Positions 1-8,035 of a stretch of 64,000 bases of DNA are shown here, piece by piece. The notes under the pieces were generated by a model. That model worked only from the letters and a program-made list of their open reading frames with translations. It was not told the DNA's origin and made no database searches. Numbering within the stretch: position 1 is the stretch's first letter; each line of letters starts with the position of its first letter. The position numbers and the translations under genes were made by a program. The stretch is from contig JAJTHN010000012.1 in assembly GCA_021297895.1 (NCBI GenBank), positions 30,229 to 94,228 on the forward strand, in the 5' to 3' direction. The DNA comes from Phycisphaeraceae bacterium. GTDB taxonomy: Bacteria; Planctomycetota; Phycisphaerae; Phycisphaerales; UBA1924.

Positions 1-883
1 CCTGAAGCTGGCGAATGAGCCAGACGCACTCCAGAACGATGGGAGAGTGCGTCGAAAGCACGACGCGATAGTCTCGTTTGAGCAACTCGAGCACCATCAG
101 CATCGTCGTCATGATCGCGCGTGGGTGCAGGCCCATTTCGGGTTCTTCGACGATGACCCACTCAATATCCTGCCGCCTGGTCACTTTCGCCGCCGGCATC
201 AGCCAGTAGAGCCCCAAGAGCAACGGTACGAATTCGCGCTGGCCGGCGGACCACACCATCGCCGGTAGACCCTCCTGCCCCTGCTCTCGAAGGACCAGAC
301 GCCTCTGAGACTTGTAGGTGTCCACCTCCAAGGAAAAGCCGCCGAAAAGCGCACTCTCGATCATCGATCGAAACTCGGCCTTGAGCCGGTTCTTCTGCGG
401 AAAGATCGCCTTCTCGCCGAACTCTTCGACAAGCAGCCGCAGCTTGTCACTAAAGTCCCGAACAACGAACGGATCTCCGGATCGAAAAGCCTGGAACGGC
501 TTTGGCCATCCGTCGGCAATCGCCAGAACCCGCTGCGCCGGAACAAGAAACACTCGCTCCGCGGCACCGCCGCGCCCGCTCTTCTTTGCCAGACTCTCTC
601 GGGTTTGATCCGCTCCGTTCCACTGCACCGCGGAGCTCTCGCGCCAGATGTGCCGCATCCCCTCACCGAGAAAGGCATCAAAGAACTCGCCCCACCTCTG
701 ATGCCAGTCCAAACCATACAACGTCATCTGCTCATGAATCGCCCGTCGATCTTCGCACAGCTTGAGCATCTGCACCGCGATGCTCTTGCCCGATGCCTGA
801 GGACCGACCAGCACCGTCAGATCACCGAAGGTGAGCTCGGCCTCCTTGATCGGCCCCAAATTGCGGAGCGTGAGTTTCTCCAT
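1..883 (-). CDS. AAA family ATPase (OLD/RecF-like), C-terminus cut by window edge
   Basis: The frame is open from an ATG at 883 to the left edge, giving about 294 residues with no stop. The N-terminus starts a beta strand (MEKLTLRNLGPIKEAEL) and leads into a Walker A loop, GPQASGKS, at residues 27-34. A Walker B-like stretch, WVIVEEPEMGLHP, lies near residue 245, followed by VLSTHSPIVLE near 275. This is the layout of AAA_15/AAA_21 and OLD-type ABC-like ATPases, where the Glu pair and the His switch act in ATP hydrolysis. Such proteins occur alone or with a TOPRIM or nuclease partner in defence or repair systems. The partner, if any, would lie to the left of the window. The ATPase assignment is firm; the biological role is unknown. 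Confidence 0.85.
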   Translation of the reverse strand, partial: MEKLTLRNLGPIKEAELTFGDLTVLVGPQASGKSIAVQMLKLCEDRRAIHEQMTLYGLDWHQRWGEFFDAFLGEGMRHIWRESSAVQWNGADQTRESLAKKSGRGGAAERVFLVPAQRVLAIADGWPKPFQAFRSGDPFVVRDFSDKLRLLVEEFGEKAIFPQKNRLKAEFRSMIESALFGGFSLEVDTYKSQRRLVLREQGQEGLPAMVWSAGQREFVPLLLGLYWLMPAAKVTRRQDIEWVIVEEPEMGLHPRAIMTTMLMVLELLKRDYRVVLSTHSPIVLECVWLIRQLQ

Positions 884-937
884 TGGTCAAGTCTAGCGTC
901 TCGCGCACCCCCTCCGCCCGCGCGATACGCTCCGCAC

Positions 938-1327
938 ATGGCTTTCCGCCCAGTCATCGTCCTGCGCATCCGGTGGGTGATCACGGTCCTGCTGCGCCTG
1001 GCGATGCTCGTCCTTGCCCTGGTCGCTCTGGGCCTGCTCCTCGCTCAGGTCATCACCGTCATCCTTACCACGGGCAGGCTCTCGGCGCTGGCCTTCATCG
1101 GCCCGTGGCTCATTCCCGCGAGCATGATTCTGTCACTGGTCCTTGCCGAGAAACTCGCGCTCCCGTGGATCGCGCCCATGCCCCGCCGCGGCTGTCCGCA
1201 GTGCCAATACCCGCGTCCGCCCGGCGCGGCCATCTGCCCCGAGTGCGGCCTCAACTATCAGGACTATGCCGCCGCCGTCGGCTCTCGCCGCCCCGGCGCA
1301 CGCCCCCCGCAGGACCGCGAGCCATGA
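938..1327 (+). CDS. Small membrane protein with C-terminal zinc ribbon
   Basis: A 129-residue protein starting at MAFRPVIVLRIR. Two hydrophobic segments (about residues 13-45 and 52-72) are followed by a cytosolic four-cysteine ribbon, CPQCQYPRPPGAAICPEC, near residues 87-104. That is a rubredoxin/zinc-ribbon knuckle pair (CxxC...CxxC). Its stop overlaps the ATG of the following methyltransferase (ATGA), so the two are translationally coupled. The function is unknown. Short two-helix proteins with a zinc-ribbon tail are common in planctomycetes, which is family knowledge rather than evidence for a role. Confidence 0.75.
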   Translation: MAFRPVIVLRIRWVITVLLRLAMLVLALVALGLLLAQVITVILTTGRLSALAFIGPWLIPASMILSLVLAEKLALPWIAPMPRRGCPQCQYPRPPGAAICPECGLNYQDYAAAVGSRRPGARPPQDREP

Positions 1328-2154
1328 CCACCCCCGCGCCCATCAATCCGACTGCCGCCGCCGACGCCGCCGCCAAGGCCGCTCGACGCGCTGCGCCGAT
1401 GTTCGCCAACCAGCCCACGCTCGACCGCTACCTCGCGTGCCTCTTCGACACCGACCGCGCTCACGCGCCCGTCGAAGTCCGCTGCGTGGCCACGGGCGAC
1501 GTGCCCCTGCTCATGCGCCCCGGCACCACCGACGCGCGGGTGCTCGACGACACGTTCATCGGTCTCTACCACCTGCCCCCCGCGCCGCTTCCCGATGATG
1601 CCATCATCCTCGACTTGGGCGCGAACGTCGGCTACACCGCCGTGCACTTCGCGACGCTTTACCCGCGAGCACGCATCGTCTCGGTCGAACTCGATGAGGG
1701 CAGCGCCGACCTGGCCCGCCGGAACACCGCCCCCTTTGCCGATCGCATCACCGTCCTGCACGCCGCGGCGTGGTTCGAGGACTCCACCGTCACCTACACC
1801 ACCGGCGACGAGTGGGGGCTGCAGGTCCGCGAGCAGTGGGCCGGCACACCCGAGCACGCCCGCCCCGCCCACGCGACCGGCGCGCGAGTCATCAGCGTTC
1901 CAGCATTGAGCGTCGACACCATCATGCTCCGCGAGCGCCTGCCGCACATCGACTTTGCCAAGGTCGATATCGAAGGCGCCGAGCATGCCGTCATCCGCGC
2001 CGATGCGCCGTGGCTGGCGCACACCCGGAGCATTCAGGTTGAGGTGCACCATCCCGCGACGGTCGATGGCATCCTCGCCCAACTCGCCGCGGCGGGCATG
2101 CGTGTGCGCAAGGACACGCGGCACTGGTCGTGCGCCGTCGGCGTGCGAGCCTGA
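1324..2154 (+). CDS. FkbM-family SAM-dependent methyltransferase
   Basis: A 276-residue protein. The SAM-binding motif I is ILDLGANVGYTAVHFA (about residues 96-111), followed by an acidic motif, IVSVELDEG. The family signature FAKVDIEGAEHAVI lies near residue 210; in FkbM proteins the DxEG segment lies at the active site. FkbM enzymes methylate hydroxyls on sugars or polyketides, so a glycan O-methylation role is plausible but not shown. The start overlaps the stop of the zinc-ribbon protein, so the two form a two-gene operon. A strong hairpin follows the gene. Confidence 0.88.
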   Translation: MTTPAPINPTAAADAAAKAARRAAPMFANQPTLDRYLACLFDTDRAHAPVEVRCVATGDVPLLMRPGTTDARVLDDTFIGLYHLPPAPLPDDAIILDLGANVGYTAVHFATLYPRARIVSVELDEGSADLARRNTAPFADRITVLHAAAWFEDSTVTYTTGDEWGLQVREQWAGTPEHARPAHATGARVISVPALSVDTIMLRERLPHIDFAKVDIEGAEHAVIRADAPWLAHTRSIQVEVHHPATVDGILAQLAAAGMRVRKDTRHWSCAVGVRA

Positions 2155-2230
2155 GCGTCGATGGATCTCCGGACAGAGTCTCCCCCGCACCTCGGGACAC
2201 TGCGGACGCCTGCCGAGCTTCTCGAAATGA

Positions 2231-2259
2231 CAGCACGCCGGGGATCTCCCGGCGTGCTG
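2231..2259. terminator. Convergent hairpin terminator candidate
   Basis: A perfect 12-bp stem (CAGCACGCCGGG, 2231-2242, paired with 2248-2259) with a 5-nt loop lies between the convergent methyltransferase gene and rplS. Neither side has a long T run, so it is either a bidirectional terminator or an RNA 3'-end stabiliser. Confidence 0.6.
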
Positions 2260-2301
2260 GACAGTGCTTCGTTCTTTGCTTCGGGCACGAGGCCCGATGC
2301 G

Positions 2302-2697
2302 TCAGGCGTTGCTCGGCACGACCTCGCCACCGACGTGCTTCAGGCCGCGGCGACGGTCGGCGATGCGACGGCTCTTGCCCGAACGCTCGCGGAGGTAGTA
2401 CAGCTTGGCGCGACGCGCGTTGCCGCGACGGACCACCTCAAACTTCGCCACGCGCGGCGAGTTCATCGGCAGGATGCGCTCAACGCCCATCTCCTCAACG
2501 ATCCGGCGGATCGTGATCATCTCGTTGATCCCGCGGCCGGAGCGAGAAATCACGATCCCGGTGAAGACCTGGATGCGTTCCTTGTTGCCTTCGACAATCC
2601 GGCAGTGGGCCGCGACGGTGTCGCCGATGTCGATCCGCGGGATGTCGGTCTTGATGGCCGACGCGTTGATGCTCTCGATGATCTGCTGAATGCCCAT
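2302..2697 (-). CDS. rplS: 50S ribosomal protein L19
   Basis: A 131-residue protein, slightly longer than the usual 115-120. It has the L19 hallmarks IDIGDTVAAHCRIVEGNKER, then QVFTGIVISRSG, EEMGVERILPMNSP and RRGNARRAKLYYLRER. L19 sits at the 30S-50S interface and contacts the bridge region. The ATG at 2697 has a GAGG ribosome-binding site five bases upstream. The C-terminal tail after the conserved core (KHVGGEVVPSNA) is longer than in E. coli. The gene lies downstream of trmD with a 126-base leader that holds a strong hairpin. Confidence 0.97.
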   Translation of the reverse strand: MGIQQIIESINASAIKTDIPRIDIGDTVAAHCRIVEGNKERIQVFTGIVISRSGRGINEMITIRRIVEEMGVERILPMNSPRVAKFEVVRRGNARRAKLYYLRERSGKSRRIADRRRGLKHVGGEVVPSNA

Positions 2698-2720
2698 GGA
2701 ATCCTCGAATCCGACAAAGG

Positions 2721-2759
2721 TTGGACCGCCAGAGAACCGCTCGTTCCTGGCCGGGCCAA
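2721..2759 (-). promoter_or_regulatory. Candidate structured leader of rplS
   Basis: Read on the minus strand, the rplS 5' leader folds into one long hairpin. TTGG/CCAA pairs at the base (2756-2759 with 2721-2724), followed by GCCAG/CTGGC (2728-2732 with 2747-2751) and GAAC/GTTC (2734-2737 with 2743-2746) around a 5-nt loop. It ends about 23 bases before the rplS start codon. Autoregulatory leaders of ribosomal proteins, including L19 in Firmicutes, are known. That this is one is inference. Confidence 0.4.
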
Positions 2760-2823
2760 GATACTAAGCACGCTCGCCCGCCCCGTCCACATCCGCCGTC
2801 GGCACCTAAAAACAGACCGTCAG

Positions 2824-3558
2824 TCAACTTTGTTCCGTGCCCGGCCCCAGCAGGTCCGGGCGGCGGGCCTTGGTGCGGGCCAGACGCTGCTCGTATCGCC
2901 ACTTTTCCACGTCCGCATGGTGGCCACCCAGCAAAACCTCTGGGACTGCGCGTCCCCGCCATTCTCGCGGGCGGGTGTAGTGCGGGTGATCAAGGAGCCT
3001 GACGCACTGCGGGCCGACGGGTGCGAAGCTCTCGATGCACGCCGAGGCTTCATCCCCGAGCGCGCCGGGGAGTAGACGAATAACGGCGTCCATGAGGATC
3101 ATGGCAGCCAGTTCGCCGCCGGAGAGAACAAAGTCACCGATGGACACTTCGACCGGGGCCAGTTCTTCGATGACGCGCTCGTCGATGCCCTCGTAGTGCC
3201 CGGCGATAAGCAGCAGCCGCGGGTGGTGGGCGAAGGACTGGACCATCTGCTGCGTCAGCGGTTTGCCCTGCGGCGTGAGGAGGATTCGCGTGGCGTGACG
3301 GGGGTCGGCGGCTTCAACCGCGGTGACGGCGTCGAAGATGGGCTGGCAGGACATGACCATGCCCGGGCCACCGCCGAAGGGCCGGTCGTCGGTCTTGTCG
3401 TGCTTGTTGCCGGCGTAGTCGCGGATGTTGGTCGCCTGCCACTCGACGATGCCGGCTTTCCGCGCGCGGGCGGGGATGGAGAAGTTCATCGCGCATCCGG
3501 CATCGGGGCCGAACATCTCAGGAAACGTCGTGAGGATGTCGATTCGCAGCGGACGCAT
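2824..3558 (-). CDS. trmD: tRNA (guanine37-N1)-methyltransferase TrmD
   Basis: A 244-residue protein of normal TrmD length that methylates G37 next to the anticodon and so prevents +1 frameshifting. It shows LRIDILTTFPEMF at the N-terminus, the conserved DDRPFGGGPGMVM loop, LLIAGHYEGIDERV and the SAM-binding trefoil-knot segment EVSIGDFVLSGGELAAM. The C-terminal region EWRGRAVPEVLLGGHHADVEKWR is the tRNA-binding tail. It lies between rpsP and rplS as in many bacteria, but rimM is missing from the usual rpsP-rimM-trmD-rplS order. A terminator separates it from rpsP. Confidence 0.97.
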   Translation of the reverse strand: MRPLRIDILTTFPEMFGPDAGCAMNFSIPARARKAGIVEWQATNIRDYAGNKHDKTDDRPFGGGPGMVMSCQPIFDAVTAVEAADPRHATRILLTPQGKPLTQQMVQSFAHHPRLLLIAGHYEGIDERVIEELAPVEVSIGDFVLSGGELAAMILMDAVIRLLPGALGDEASACIESFAPVGPQCVRLLDHPHYTRPREWRGRAVPEVLLGGHHADVEKWRYEQRLARTKARRPDLLGPGTEQS

Positions 3559-3579
3559 AACGCGGCAACGGGCAGCTAT

Positions 3580-3605
3580 GAAAAAGCCTCGGGAAGGCCC
3601 GAGGC
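3580..3605 (-). terminator. Rho-independent terminator after rpsP
   Basis: On the minus strand an 8-bp GC stem (GCCTCGGG, 3586-3593, with 3598-3605) and 4-nt loop are followed by a run of five T. It lies 30 bases after the rpsP stop and only 22 bases before the trmD start. It may therefore act as an attenuator between rpsP and trmD-rplS. Confidence 0.8.
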
Positions 3606-3634
3606 TCGAGGAACAAAGCGAAAAAAGCCGGCGA

Positions 3635-3982
3635 TCAGGCGGGCTTCTTCTCAGCGGCAGGAGCCGCGGCGGCCTTGGCCTTGGCGGCCTCCACGGCCTT
3701 GATACGCTTCTCGCGGCGGGCGTTGAACTCCGCGCCGTCGACGATCTTCTGGCTGATGAGCATCGCCATCACCGTGTCCGACGGCTGGGCGCCCATCTTG
3801 ATCCAGTGCTTGATGCGCTCGGCATTGAGCGAGGTCGCCTTGGCGGCGTCCTTGGTCATCGGGTCGTACCAGCCGAGATTCTCGAGCACCGCGCCGTCGC
3901 GCTTGACGCGGGAATCCACCGCGGTGATGCGGTAGAAGGGGAGGTGCGGACGGCCGATGCGAGTCATGCGAATACGAACCAC
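3635..3982 (-). CDS. rpsP: 30S ribosomal protein S16
   Basis: A 115-residue protein with the S16 core: VVRIRMTRIGRPHLPFYRI, VDSRVKRDGAVLENLGWYDP, then ERIKHWIKMGAQPSDTVMAM. S16 is an early assembly protein of the 30S body. I chose the GTG at 3982. It aligns with the universal N-terminus (MVxIR), and a good AGGAG site lies seven bases upstream; the longer ATG form would add nine unconserved residues. The tail is Ala/Lys-rich (EAAKAKAAAAPAAEKKPA), as often seen in high-GC bacteria. Confidence 0.96.
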   Translation of the reverse strand: MVRIRMTRIGRPHLPFYRITAVDSRVKRDGAVLENLGWYDPMTKDAAKATSLNAERIKHWIKMGAQPSDTVMAMLISQKIVDGAEFNARREKRIKAVEAAKAKAAAAPAAEKKPA

Positions 3983-4294
3983 GCGATTGCTCCTGAATCT
4001 GCTCAACACGTCGGCGCGACATCCGTCGGCTCAACGGGTCGAGATGCTAGGCGCGAACCCGCCCGGCAACAAGCCTGCCGCGGACCCGAAACTGCCACGC
4101 CGCATACCCTTACAAATTACGATCGGCGGAGGCTACGATCTGTCATCGTCAATTCTGCGCCTGTCACGGGTCGCTCGCCGGGCGTGCCGGTCGGAATTTC
4201 GCCCCGGCGCGAACTGCGGGGTGGTCGGGGGCGAAGAGGGGGGACGGTTGCCGACGGCGGAGACTCCCCCGATTCGACTACGCTCATTGAACGC
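3983..4294. other. Divergent intergenic region, rpsP / ABC permease
   Basis: These 312 bases lie between two divergent genes and must hold the promoters of both. On the minus strand a TTGACG hexamer and an AT-rich patch (TAATTTGT) are present, but their spacing is too wide for a standard sigma-70 promoter. I see no convincing short gene here. Confidence 0.35.
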
Positions 4295-5650
4295 ATGATT
4301 TCGCTGCTGCTGCCCATCGCGCGGACGACGTTCCTGGAATCCCTGCGCCAGCCGATTTACTTCGTGCTGCTGATGCTCTCGGCCCTGGGGCTGCTGATCA
4401 GCACATGGACGAGCGGATTTTCGATGGGGTACACGGAGCAGTCCGAGGTCTCCGGCGACAACAAGATGTTGCTGGAGGTCGGGATGGCGACGGTGTTCCT
4501 GGTGGGGACGCTGATTGCGGGCTTTGTGTCGACCAGTGCGATCAGCCGCGAGATCGAGAACAAGACGGTGCTGACGATCATCTCCAAGCCCGTGCCGCGG
4601 TGGGTGCTGATCGTGGGGAAGTTCATCGGCATCACGCTGGCGACGACGCTGGCGGTGATCACGATGGTCGCGTTCCTGCTGCTGGCGATCCGGCACGGGG
4701 TGATGAGCAACGTCTTTGATGACTATCACGCGCCGGTGATCACCTTTGCGATGTCGGCGTTTGTGATCTCGTTCTTTGTCGGCGCGTGGGGGAACTTTTT
4801 CTACGGCTGGAACTTTGTCCAGACGGCCTCGCTGCTGCTTTGCCCGCTGATTGTCGGCGCGTATGTGCTGAGCCTGAACTTCGGACGGACCTGGGGCGTG
4901 GAGAGCATGAGCGAGGGGTTCCAGCCGCAGATTCTGACGGCGACGGCGTGCATGTCGCTGGCGCTGGCGGTGCTGACGAGCGTGGCGGTGGCGGCGAGCA
5001 CGCGGCTCGGGCAGGTGATGACGATCGTGGTGTGCATCGGCGTGCTGGTTTTCGGGCTGCTGAGCAACGTGATGGTCGGGCGGTTTGCGTGGGACAACAA
5101 CTCCATCGCGGTGGTCGCATCGGCCAAGCCGACGACGCCGCGGTTCGAGGGGCTGAAGAATCCGGGCGACGAGTACACGATCGCTCTCAAGAGCGGGCCG
5201 TCGAACGAGATCAGTGTGGGCGGGCCGCTGTGGTACGGGCCGAACCCCAACGGCTTTGGCATGGCGGTGCCGCGGTTTGTGGCGTGGGCGGGATCGATCA
5301 ACGACGATGCGATGATGCTCCGTGAGACGCCGGGCGCGCTGGTGATCACGGCGTACAACCGGGAGGAACTGACGCTGAACGTTCGGAACGTCGGCGGCGG
5401 TGTGGCGGTCGAGCGTGCACCGCGTGAGGGAGACTTCATCTTCGATGCGCCGCCGAAGCGGAATCTCGCCGCGGCCGGGATCTGGGGCCTGGTGCCCAAC
5501 TTGCAGTTCTTCTGGCTGCTGGATGCGGTGAGCCAGAACCAGCCGGTGCCGTGGTCGCACATTGTGCTGGTGTTGACGTACGCGGCGGTGCAGATCGGCG
5601 CGTTCCTGTCGCTGGCGGTGATGCTGTTCCAGAAGCGCGATGTCGGCTGA
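4295..5650 (+). CDS. ABC-2 type transporter permease
   Basis: A 451-residue protein with about eight hydrophobic helices: roughly residues 17-36, 65-86, 103-133, 147-170, 178-197, 213-236, 240-262 and 423-446. A large extracytoplasmic domain (about 265-420) lies before the last helix. The N-terminal ARTTFLESLRQPIYFVLL and the segment SAISREIENKTVLTIISKPV are typical of ABC-2 permeases, where the E-x-K-x-x region couples to the ATPase. No ATP-binding subunit is adjacent, so the partner must be encoded elsewhere. The substrate is unknown. The following small anchored protein is read in the same direction and may be co-transcribed. Confidence 0.85.
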   Translation: MISLLLPIARTTFLESLRQPIYFVLLMLSALGLLISTWTSGFSMGYTEQSEVSGDNKMLLEVGMATVFLVGTLIAGFVSTSAISREIENKTVLTIISKPVPRWVLIVGKFIGITLATTLAVITMVAFLLLAIRHGVMSNVFDDYHAPVITFAMSAFVISFFVGAWGNFFYGWNFVQTASLLLCPLIVGAYVLSLNFGRTWGVESMSEGFQPQILTATACMSLALAVLTSVAVAASTRLGQVMTIVVCIGVLVFGLLSNVMVGRFAWDNNSIAVVASAKPTTPRFEGLKNPGDEYTIALKSGPSNEISVGGPLWYGPNPNGFGMAVPRFVAWAGSINDDAMMLRETPGALVITAYNREELTLNVRNVGGGVAVERAPREGDFIFDAPPKRNLAAAGIWGLVPNLQFFWLLDAVSQNQPVPWSHIVLVLTYAAVQIGAFLSLAVMLFQKRDVG

Positions 5651-5695
5651 GACTCGGGGCTTTGTGGGGGACGATTTGATGTTCAGGGGACACGC

Positions 5696-6106
5696 ATGGA
5701 CAGTCTGACGCAAGGGCTGAACCTGCCGCCGGAGAAACCGAAGTCGGGCGAGAAGTCCACGCCCAGAAAGGCCCAGGGCTCGCAGACGGGACTGGCGGTT
5801 TCGGCGGTGGTGATGCTGGCGCTGGCGGCGGTGCTGCTGGCCTGGCAGATGGGTGTGTTCGAGCCGGCGCGAAGCGGCGCTGGGTCCAGCGGTGGTGCGG
5901 ATGAGCCGGTGCTGACCTATCACCCGGCGATGCCGATCTCCGGTGGTGCGGGCGGGGCTCCGGCGGTGACGGGCTCGGCGGCGGCCGCGGCGGGCGATGG
6001 AGGTGCGGGGGATCAGAAGAAGCCCGATGCTCCCAAGGCGCACGAGCAGCCGGGTCGGGCACCGATATCTCCCGGAAGGCCGGGGCAGTTTGATGTGCCA
6101 CGCTGA
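5696..6106 (+). CDS. Hypothetical single-pass membrane protein
   Basis: A 136-residue protein with an AGGGG site before its ATG. A charged cytosolic N-terminus of about 30 residues precedes one helix (LAVSAVVMLALAAVLLAWQM, about 33-52) and a Gly/Ala/Pro-rich exterior. No family is recognised. It starts 45 bases after the ABC permease stop, so it may belong to the same transcript. It could be an accessory anchor, but nothing in the sequence proves that. Confidence 0.6.
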   Translation: MDSLTQGLNLPPEKPKSGEKSTPRKAQGSQTGLAVSAVVMLALAAVLLAWQMGVFEPARSGAGSSGGADEPVLTYHPAMPISGGAGGAPAVTGSAAAAAGDGGAGDQKKPDAPKAHEQPGRAPISPGRPGQFDVPR

Positions 6107-6202
6107 GCGCCGAGCGTGAAGTTCGGCGGGCGATCCGGAGTCGACGGGTCAGAACAGAGCGGACGTGACGATTCGGGTGTAGGGGCGTGAGGAGTGATGG
6201 AC

Positions 6203-7984
6203 ATGGCGGATGTGCGTGTGCGTTCAGGTCGTGGTGTGGTGGTCGCGGCGTGCGCGGGCACGGTCGCGCTGGCGATGCTCGCGTGTGCGGGGACGGCGCA
6301 GGGGCAGGCGACGGTGAACCCGGACGCCGCGCGGCGGACGCAGGCAGATGCTCCGAGCGTGCCGCCGATGCAGGTCGAGCCGCAGTGGTGGAACCGGGGC
6401 GTGTTCTATCAGATCTTTGTGCGCTCGTTTGCCGACTCGACGACGGGGCCGCTGGCCAATGACGGCATCGGCGACTTTCAGGGCATCATCGAGCGGCTGG
6501 ATTATCTCAACGATGGGGACCCGAAGACGACGACGGACCTTGGCATCACCGGGTTGTGGCTGATGCCGATCACGGCGTCGCCGACGTACCACGGCTACGA
6601 CACGACGGACTACTTCACGATCAATCCGCAGTACGGGACCAACGACGACTTCAAGCGGTTCATGGATGAGTGCCGTCGGCGCGGCATCCGCGTGACGATC
6701 GACCTTGTGCTCAATCACTGCGCGGACAAGCACCCGTGGTTCCAGGGGGCGATCGAGCCCGGGAGCGAGAAGCACGACTGGTTCATCTGGCGTGACAGCA
6801 AGCCGGAGTGGAAGGGTCCGTGGAACCAGGAAGTCTGGCACCCGGTGAAACTCGCCGATGGGCGGACGCGGTACTACTACGGCATTTTCTCGCCGCGGAT
6901 GCCCGATGTGAACTATCGCAACGCCGCGGCGAGTACGGCGATGATCGACATGACGCGCTGGTGGCTGCGCGAGATGCAGGTGGACGGTTTCCGGCTGGAC
7001 GCGATCCGGCACCTGATCGAGGACGGCCAGACGCAGGAGAACACGCCGGCGACGCACGAGTGGCTTCGGAGTTTCCGCACGGCGTACAAGGCGGAGAACG
7101 CCGAGGCGTTCACGGTGGGCGAGGTGTGGGCGAGCACGCCGGAAGCGGCGGCGTATGTGGGCGATCAGCTCGACAGCACGTTCGAGTTCGACCTCGCGGG
7201 CAAGATGCTCGAGGCTGTGAACACGGGCAGGGCGACGGCGCTGGCCTCGCAGATGGACCGCACGCTGCGGTGGTTCCCGCGGCACTCGTTCTCGACGTTT
7301 CTGGCCAACCACGATCAGCCGCGGACCATGACGCAGTTGACCGGCGGCAAGGGCAACGCGGCACCGGACTTTGCCAAGGCGAAGCTCGCCGCGGGCCTGC
7401 TGCTGACGCTGCCAGGGGTGCCGTTCATCTATTACGGCGAGGAGATCGGCATGACCGGTCCGAAGCCTGATGAGAAGATCCGCACGCCGATGCAGTGGAC
7501 CAATGACGCGGCTCGGGCGGGCTTCACCAAGGGCAAGCCGTGGCAAGCGCCCAACGAGAACACGCGGCAGATCAGCGTGCAGGCTCAGGACAAGAACGAG
7601 ACGTCGCTGCTGAGCACGTATCGGCGGTTCACGCACATGCGCATCGCCAGCCCGGCGTTGAGCATCGGCGAGTACACGCCGGTGAGCACCGGCAGCGAGA
7701 GCGTGCTGGCGTTCCTTCGGCACACCAAGGAGCAGACGATGCTCGTGGTCGCGAATGTGAGCGACAAGCCCGTGAGCGCGTACGGGCTGAGCGGCAGGCT
7801 GCCGGGCGATGCGATCGCGGCGGGCACGAAGGATGCGCTGGCGGCGCGTGAGCGGTCGATGGTTCGAGCGCCCGCGATGTCGGCGCTGAAGGTGGAAGAG
7901 AACGGCGCGTTCGACAAGTACAAGCCCGGCGCATCGATTCCCGCGCGGACGGTGTGGGTGATCGAGCTCGGCGGAGAGAAGTGA
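6203..7984 (+). CDS. Secreted GH13 alpha-amylase / alpha-glucosidase
   Basis: A 593-residue glycoside hydrolase with a signal peptide (VVVAACAGTVALAMLACAG...). The (beta/alpha)8 barrel carries the GH13 motifs: DLVLNHCADKHPWF (region I), DGFRLDAIRHL with nucleophile Asp near 266, GEVWAS with acid Glu near 307 and LANHDQ with Asp near 371. The block FIYYGEEIG followed by RTPMQW is typical of oligo-1,6-glucosidase, trehalose-synthase-like and related GH13 subfamilies rather than classical alpha-amylases. It probably degrades alpha-glucans or oligosaccharides in the periplasm. The start at 6203 fits the GGAG site best; ATG 6197 and GTG 6194 are in frame. Confidence 0.93.
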   Translation: MADVRVRSGRGVVVAACAGTVALAMLACAGTAQGQATVNPDAARRTQADAPSVPPMQVEPQWWNRGVFYQIFVRSFADSTTGPLANDGIGDFQGIIERLDYLNDGDPKTTTDLGITGLWLMPITASPTYHGYDTTDYFTINPQYGTNDDFKRFMDECRRRGIRVTIDLVLNHCADKHPWFQGAIEPGSEKHDWFIWRDSKPEWKGPWNQEVWHPVKLADGRTRYYYGIFSPRMPDVNYRNAAASTAMIDMTRWWLREMQVDGFRLDAIRHLIEDGQTQENTPATHEWLRSFRTAYKAENAEAFTVGEVWASTPEAAAYVGDQLDSTFEFDLAGKMLEAVNTGRATALASQMDRTLRWFPRHSFSTFLANHDQPRTMTQLTGGKGNAAPDFAKAKLAAGLLLTLPGVPFIYYGEEIGMTGPKPDEKIRTPMQWTNDAARAGFTKGKPWQAPNENTRQISVQAQDKNETSLLSTYRRFTHMRIASPALSIGEYTPVSTGSESVLAFLRHTKEQTMLVVANVSDKPVSAYGLSGRLPGDAIAAGTKDALAARERSMVRAPAMSALKVEENGAFDKYKPGASIPARTVWVIELGGEK

Positions 7985-8035
7985 TCCGGGAGAGCGGTCG
8001 GGCCGCGGTCGTGCTGGGTGGTCCGCGCGATCGCG

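Noticed and set aside
4133..6043. A 636-residue minus-strand open frame rich in His and Arg
   Set aside because: Antisense of the ABC-2 permease; composition is a GC artefact.
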